Source of the DNA: Comamonadaceae bacterium
GTDB taxonomy: Bacteria > Pseudomonadota > Gammaproteobacteria > Burkholderiales > Burkholderiaceae_C
NCBI GenBank assembly: GCA_947373105.1
Contig: CANBWK010000012.1
Span: forward strand, 1 to 44,768
Reading direction: 5' to 3'
DNA: 44,768 nucleotides
Shown here: one piece after another, positions 40,352 to 44,768 of the stretch
How the letters are laid out: each line of letters starts with the position of its first letter
Numbering within the stretch: position 1 is the first letter of the stretch
Translations under genes and position numbers: made by a program
Notes under the pieces: model-generated
The model's database searches: none
Seen by the model: the letters and a program-made list of their open reading frames with translations, nothing else
Told to the model about the DNA's origin: nothing

Positions 40352-41224
40352 TCACCGTCCCAAATAAACTTCAATCACCCGCTCATCAGCCTGAACCTGA
40401 TCCAGTGTGCCCTGTGCCAGCACAGAACCATCGCACAAGACCGTCACGATGTCCGAAATACTGCGAATGAAACTCATGTCGTGTTCGACCACCATCAGCG
40501 AGTGCTTACCCTTCAGTGTCAAAAACAATTCTGCTGTGCGTTCAGTTTCATGGTCGGTCATGCCTGCTACGGGCTCATCAAGCAACAAGAGTTTGGGGTC
40601 TTGCATCAGCAGCATCCCGATCTCCAGCCATTGTTTTTGTCCATGACTCAAAGTGCCCGCCTGGACTCGCACGCTATCGGCCAAATGAATGGTGTGAATG
40701 ACTTCAGCCAAACGGTCACTTTGGCGCGAGTCAAGCTTAAAGAACATCGATGCTTTCACGCCCTTGGGCATATTGAGCGCAAGTTCCAAGTTTTCAAAGA
40801 CACTTAAATTTTCGAATACCGTGGGTTTCTGGAACTTCCGGCCAATGCCCAATTGGGCAATTTCTGGTTCGTTGTGACGCAATAAATCGATGGTGCTGCC
40901 AAAGAAAACACTGCCCTCGTCGGGTCGGGTTTTACCGGTGATGATGTCCATCATGGTCGTCTTGCCTGCGCCGTTGGGGCCAATGATGCAACGCAGTTCA
41001 CCAGGTTTCATATCAAGGGACAGCTTGTTGATGGCTTTGAAGCCGTCAAAGCTTACGCTCACATCTTCGAGATACAAAATGCGGCCGTGCGTCACATCCA
41101 CTTCGCCTGGTACGGCAATTCGCCCATAACTGGTTTCGCGACCACCTGACTCGGTTTTTTGAGATGTTTTCAGCGTGCGTTCCGCCACACGACGGGCGCC
41201 TTGTTCGAGCAGATTGGGGGTCAT
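40352..41224 (-). CDS. urtD: Urea ABC transporter ATP-binding subunit UrtD
   Basis: The 290-residue ATPase starts at an ATG overlapping the urtC stop (ATGA at 41221-41224); a longer open frame into urtC is not coding. Walker A is GPNGAGKTT (82-90), followed by LSHGQKQWLEIGMLLMQDPKLLLLDEPVAGM, with the LSHGQKQWLEI signature that separates UrtD from LivG. The N-terminal 45 residues are a family-typical, poorly conserved extension. It works with UrtE to energise urea import. Confidence 0.95.
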   Translation of the reverse strand: MTPNLLEQGARRVAERTLKTSQKTESGGRETSYGRIAVPGEVDVTHGRILYLEDVSVSFDGFKAINKLSLDMKPGELRCIIGPNGAGKTTMMDIITGKTRPDEGSVFFGSTIDLLRHNEPEIAQLGIGRKFQKPTVFENLSVFENLELALNMPKGVKASMFFKLDSRQSDRLAEVIHTIHLADSVRVQAGTLSHGQKQWLEIGMLLMQDPKLLLLDEPVAGMTDHETERTAELFLTLKGKHSLMVVEHDMSFIRSISDIVTVLCDGSVLAQGTLDQVQADERVIEVYLGR

Positions 41225-42330
41225 GTGCGGCGTCCTTTCCATTTTTGGATCAGGCCCAAAACACCCTGAGGCAAATAAAGGGTGACCGCAATAAAGAGTG
41301 CGCCCAGAAAATACAACCAGAACTCGGGTGCAGTGACCGTGAGCCAACTCTTGGCACCGTTGACCAGAAACGCCCCCAGAATAGGTCCGACCAAAGTGGC
41401 ACGTCCGCCGACTGCAGCCCAGACCGCAATCTCGATCGAATTGGCAGGACTCATTTCACCGGGGTTGATGATGCCAACTTGTGGTACGTACAGAGCCCCA
41501 GCCACACCACACATGACGGCAGAGATCACCCAAATGCTCAACTTGTAGGGCAAAGGCGAATAACCCGAGAACATGACACGGGTTTCCGCATCCCGAATGG
41601 CCTGCAACACGCGCCCGTATTTGCTGCCGACCAACCAACGGGCAAACAAGTAAAAAGCCAATAAGGTGCATCCGGTCATGACGAACAAAGTCATGCGCAT
41701 ACTGGGTGTGGCGATCGGCAAGTCCAAGATGCGCTTGAAATCCGTGAAGCCATTGTTGCCACCAAAACCGGTCTCGTTGCGAAAGAACAGCAACATGGCG
41801 GCATAGGTCATGGCCTGTGTGATGATGGAAAAATAAACCCCTTTAATGCGTGAGCGAAAGGCAAAGTAGCCAAACACAAAAGCAACAGCAGCAGGGGCCA
41901 CCACGATCAAGACCAAGGTCGCTACAAAGCTGTCTGACAACCACCAGTGCCAAGGCAAAGTCTTCCAGTCCAGAAAAACCATGAAGTCAGGCAAAGTACT
42001 TTTGTAGTTGCCATCAGCACCAATCTGTCGCATCAGGTACATGCCCATGACGTAGCCGCCCAATGCAAAGAACAGACCGTGGCCGAGCGACAAAATGCCG
42101 GTGTAACCCCAGATCAGGTCCATGGCCAATGCACAAATGGCGTAGCACATGATTTTGCCCACCAGGGCCACGGCATAGTCACTCAAGTGGAACACACTGC
42201 TTTCAGGCACGATCAAATTGAGCAAGGGAGCCAAGGCGCACACCACCAGCAAAACCAATATAAACGCTGTCCAACCGGTTCGGGTCAAGAGCGCAGACTT
42301 TGGGGGCAAAGAAAAAGATTTGTCAGTCAT
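41221..42330 (-). CDS. urtC: Urea ABC transporter permease UrtC
   Basis: The start is the ATG at 42330, one base after the urtB stop; a GTG at 42345 would overlap urtB. The 369-residue protein has about ten hydrophobic helices and the LivM-type segments DLIWGYTGILSLGHGLFFALGGY and FRNETGFGGNNGFTDF, both typical of UrtC. The C-terminal half includes the ATPase-contact loop VLQAIRDAETRVMFSGY. It forms the membrane channel with UrtB. Confidence 0.95.
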   Translation of the reverse strand: MTDKSFSLPPKSALLTRTGWTAFILVLLVVCALAPLLNLIVPESSVFHLSDYAVALVGKIMCYAICALAMDLIWGYTGILSLGHGLFFALGGYVMGMYLMRQIGADGNYKSTLPDFMVFLDWKTLPWHWWLSDSFVATLVLIVVAPAAVAFVFGYFAFRSRIKGVYFSIITQAMTYAAMLLFFRNETGFGGNNGFTDFKRILDLPIATPSMRMTLFVMTGCTLLAFYLFARWLVGSKYGRVLQAIRDAETRVMFSGYSPLPYKLSIWVISAVMCGVAGALYVPQVGIINPGEMSPANSIEIAVWAAVGGRATLVGPILGAFLVNGAKSWLTVTAPEFWLYFLGALFIAVTLYLPQGVLGLIQKWKGRRT

Positions 42331-42331
42331 A

Positions 42332-43930
42332 TCAGGCCTCCGCACTGCGGCCTTTCATCGCAAAGATACCTTGCGGGCGTTTTTGAATGAAGATAATGAT
42401 GAACACCAAAACACAAATTTTGGCCAATACAGCACCCGTCCAACCTTCCAGTATTTTGTTGATCAGGCCCAGCCCCAATGCGGCATACACCGTGCCTGCC
42501 AACTGCCCCACCCCGCCCAGCACCACCACCATGAACGAGTCCACGATGTAGCTTTGCCCCAAATCCGGACCGACGTTGCCCACTTGGCTCAGTGCGCAGC
42601 CGGCCAGTCCGGCAATACCCGAGCCCAATGCAAAGGCGTAGGTATCAATACGGGCTGTGTTAACGCCCATGCAAGAGGCCATGGGCCGGTTTTGTGTCAC
42701 GCCGCGCACGAACAATCCCAATCGGGTTTTTCCAATCAAAATCGCCATGCCCAGTAACACGAAGGCCGCGAAAGCAATGATCACCAAACGGTTGTACGGC
42801 AACGTCAAATTGGCCATGACTTGCACGCCGCCGCTCATCCAACTGGGGTTTTCGACGCCCACATTTTGTGCGCCAAAAATGCTGCGCACACCTTGCATCA
42901 ACATGAGACTGATACCCCATGTGGCCAGCAAGGTTTCAAGTGGCCGACCATACAAATGCCGCAAGATGCTGCGCTCGAGCAGGGCTCCGACCACAGCCGA
43001 TGCGAGAAAGGACAACGGCACCGCCAACACCAGGTAAGCATCAAATGCATCCGGTAGGTATCTGCGAAATGCGGCCTGCACCATGTAAGTGGCATAAGCG
43101 CCAATCATCATCAACTCGCCATGGGCCATGTTGATGACGCCCATCAACCCATAGGTGATGGCCAAGCCCAGTGCGACCAGCAGCAAGATAGAGCCCAGAC
43201 TGGCGCCGGTGAATAAAGCGCCTAAACGCTCACCCCAATGCAACGCACCCTCAATGTCGCGCAATGACGCCTGCAGCTGGGCTTTGACTTGTGGATCGGT
43301 CTCTTGCCCGAGTCGCTGATTCAGTTGCAGCTGTGTTTCGGGGGTTTTGCTTTCAGCCAATGTTTTGGCGGACTGCATCCGAATGGACACATCGTCACTG
43401 CCTAATTGGGCTGCCGCTTTGGCAAGCCGAATCAATGCGGATGTGCGCGTGTCTTTTTCCTGTGACAGGGCTTTGTCCAGCAAAGGCAGTTTGGCTGCAT
43501 CTGGCTCTTTAAGCAAAGCCATCGCTGCGGCAGAGCGCAATGCGGTTTCTGGGCTGAATAATTTCAGCGCTGCCAAAGCGGTGTCTATTTCACCGCGCAA
43601 GCGGTTGTTACTGATCACATCTTGCGCCGTGTCGGGCAATGGTTTGCTCACACCAGTCAGCAGATCAAGGCCTTGCGTACCTTTGACCACAAGGACCTGT
43701 TCTCCGGCCAACTTGACAGCATCGTCTGCCAAGGCTTGCAAAAATAAAATGGTTTTCTCATCGGCTTGCACCACGGCTTTGCCCAGGGCTTCGATGCGTG
43801 CATCGGTTTCGCCGTCCACCATTGACCGCATTTCTTGCGCCGTCAGTGCATGGGACGGGTTGACCACTAACAGCACCAGCACCAGGCTCAGAAGGGCATG
43901 CGTCATGCCAGTCATCCATCGCTTCATCAT
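42332..43930 (-). CDS. urtB: Urea ABC transporter permease UrtB
   Basis: The 532-residue permease starts at ATG 43930 (or 43927). A signal-like hydrophobic N-terminus (about 8-28) is followed by a 200-residue helical region with repeat-like segments (about 30-230), then the LivH-like membrane domain (about 235-530) with YGLMGVINMAHGELMMIGAYATYM. The long extracytoplasmic insert is normal for UrtB and absent from LivH. It lies 97 bp after urtA, behind an attenuator-like hairpin. Confidence 0.94.
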   Translation of the reverse strand: MMKRWMTGMTHALLSLVLVLLVVNPSHALTAQEMRSMVDGETDARIEALGKAVVQADEKTILFLQALADDAVKLAGEQVLVVKGTQGLDLLTGVSKPLPDTAQDVISNNRLRGEIDTALAALKLFSPETALRSAAAMALLKEPDAAKLPLLDKALSQEKDTRTSALIRLAKAAAQLGSDDVSIRMQSAKTLAESKTPETQLQLNQRLGQETDPQVKAQLQASLRDIEGALHWGERLGALFTGASLGSILLLVALGLAITYGLMGVINMAHGELMMIGAYATYMVQAAFRRYLPDAFDAYLVLAVPLSFLASAVVGALLERSILRHLYGRPLETLLATWGISLMLMQGVRSIFGAQNVGVENPSWMSGGVQVMANLTLPYNRLVIIAFAAFVLLGMAILIGKTRLGLFVRGVTQNRPMASCMGVNTARIDTYAFALGSGIAGLAGCALSQVGNVGPDLGQSYIVDSFMVVVLGGVGQLAGTVYAALGLGLINKILEGWTGAVLAKICVLVFIIIFIQKRPQGIFAMKGRSAEA

Positions 43931-43973
43931 GATTTCCCGCAAACAACTTCAGGCTGCTTGCTGATGTCTCTTT

Positions 43974-44008
43974 AATAAAAAATGGGAAAGAGGCACGCGC
44001 CCCTTCCC
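43974..44008 (-). terminator. Attenuator-like hairpin between urtA and urtB
   Basis: On the minus strand GGGAAGGGGC can pair with GCCTCTTTCCC, with wobble pairs and one bulge, and is followed by ATTTTTTATT. Such partial terminators after a binding-protein gene let it be expressed more strongly than the membrane subunits. That role is inferred; the hairpin and T-run are seen. Confidence 0.6.
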
Positions 44009-44027
44009 CAAGGACGCTCATCCGCAA

Positions 44028-44768
44028 TTACTTCTTGGCTGGCTCGTCAGGCTTCACGTCATTGCCAGGAATGTAAGGACTCCATGGCTTGGCTTTAACG
44101 GGGCCAGGTGTCTTCCACACCACATTGAACTGACCGTCAGCCTTGATCTCACCGATGAACACCGACTTGTGCAAGTGGTGGTTTTTCTCATCCATCTTGC
44201 TGGTGATACCGCTCGGTGCCTTGAAGGTCTGGCCGGCCATCGCGGCGATAACCTTGTCGGTATCGGTGGACTTGGCTTTTTCAACCGCTTGCTTCCACAT
44301 GTTGATACCGATGTAAGTGGCTTCCATCGGGTCGTTGGTCAAAGCCTTGTCTTTGTGACCAGCGATGCCTTTGGCTTTGGCATAAGCAGACCATTTTTTG
44401 ATGAACTCGTCGTTCGCAGGATTCTTGATGGACTGGAAGTAATTCCAAGCAGCCAAGTGACCCACCAACGGTTTTGTGTCCACGCCTCGCAACTCTTCTT
44501 CGCCCACCGAGAAGGCGACCACTGGCACGTCTTTGGCTTTCAAGCCAGCGTTGCCCAGTTCTTTGTAGAAGGGCACGTTGGAATCACCGTTGATGGTGGA
44601 GACCACCGCGGTCTTGCCACCAGTTGAGAATTTCTTGATGTCGGCCACGATGGTTTGGTAATCCGAATGACCAAACGGTGTGTACTTCTCATCGATGTCT
44701 GACTCTTTAACGCCTTTGCTGATCAGGTAAGCGCGCAAGATTTTGTTGGTGGTCCGGGGATACACATA
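44028..44768 (-). CDS. urtA: Urea ABC transporter substrate-binding protein UrtA, N-terminus cut off by window edge
   Basis: The C-terminal 246 residues of the periplasmic urea-binding protein are present, and the frame is open to the window edge. Family segments are VYPRTTNKILRAYL, YTPFGHSDYQTIVADIKKF, STINGDSNVPFYKELGNAG and FSVGEEELRGVDTKPLVGHL. The usual UrtA length is about 420 residues, so the signal peptide and first lobe lie to the right of the window. It is the first gene of urtABCDE, and its promoter is outside. Confidence 0.95.
   Translation of the reverse strand, partial: YVYPRTTNKILRAYLISKGVKESDIDEKYTPFGHSDYQTIVADIKKFSTGGKTAVVSTINGDSNVPFYKELGNAGLKAKDVPVVAFSVGEEELRGVDTKPLVGHLAAWNYFQSIKNPANDEFIKKWSAYAKAKGIAGHKDKALTNDPMEATYIGINMWKQAVEKAKSTDTDKVIAAMAGQTFKAPSGITSKMDEKNHHLHKSVFIGEIKADGQFNVVWKTPGPVKAKPWSPYIPGNDVKPDEPAKK

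Noticed and set aside
41225-41347. 41-residue N-terminal extension of UrtD into urtC
   Set aside because: The ATGA overlap at 41221-41224 is the normal coupling; the extension is an out-of-frame reading of urtC.
1-44768. Insertion sequences, prophage genes, CRISPR arrays, tRNA or rRNA genes
   Set aside because: No transposase, integrase, phage structural gene, regularly spaced repeats or cloverleaf sequence was recognised by reading; only short extragenic palindromes were seen. A tRNAscan or ISfinder search was not possible here.

Overview
The window looks like a betaproteobacterial chromosome segment, most likely Burkholderiales/Comamonadaceae (Limnohabitans-, Rhodoferax- or Polaromonas-like). 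This placement is inferred from gene content: BugT-type tripartite tricarboxylate transport, membrane-bound PuuD urate hydroxylase, a UraD-AllC fusion, an urtABCDE urea transporter and an XdhAB/XdhC xanthine dehydrogenase. No phylogeny was run. I saw no tRNA, rRNA, CRISPR array, insertion sequence or prophage. Coding density is high and the longest gap between genes is about 160 bp.

Layout. (1) 1-4.1 kb: partial fibronectin-III lipoprotein, glycerate 2-kinase, divergent 8-oxoguanine deaminase, PlsC-like acyltransferase. (2) 4.1-9.96 kb: Ldh-type dehydrogenase, KDPG-type aldolase, PfkB kinase and a complete TTT transporter, ending in a perfect 38-bp palindrome. (3) 9.96-21 kb, mostly minus strand: puuD, xdhC, a TonB-like lipoprotein (plus strand), thioesterase, HAD phosphatase, MFS transporter, xdhB, xdhA and a flavoprotein without the usual redox disulfide. 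(4) 21-29.2 kb: hiuH divergent from a GntR/FCD regulator, then puuE, uraD-allC fusion, an unusual M20-like protein, a CaiB/BaiF CoA-transferase and an NCS2 purine permease. (5) 29.3-34.4 kb: malic enzyme and an NMT1/SsuABC-type ABC importer. (6) 34.4-38.6 kb: a perfect FNR/Anr-type box, a small one-helix membrane protein and three tandem voltage-sensor ion-channel genes. (7) 38.7-44.8 kb: ureD, convergent with urtEDCB and a truncated urtA.

How the genes fit together. Most of the window can be read as one route for using purines as nitrogen and carbon. Uptake is by NCS2. Hypoxanthine and xanthine go to urate through XdhABC, and 8-oxoguanine goes to urate through the deaminase. Urate then passes through 5-hydroxyisourate (PuuD), OHCU (HiuH), allantoin (UraD), allantoate (PuuE) and ureidoglycine or ureidoglycolate (AllC). 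Urea links to UrtABCDE and UreD. Glyoxylate-derived glycerate could enter glycolysis through glycerate 2-kinase. A shared TGTATACA palindrome lies upstream of puuD, between hiuH and gntR, and upstream of the permease, so the GntR protein is the probable pathway regulator.

The most novel part is the channel operon at 34.5-38.6 kb. One channel carries two voltage-sensor domains in front of a single potassium-type pore. Two neighbours have selectivity filters one residue shorter (TSGYGN and ISGWGN). All three share a C-terminal helical module.
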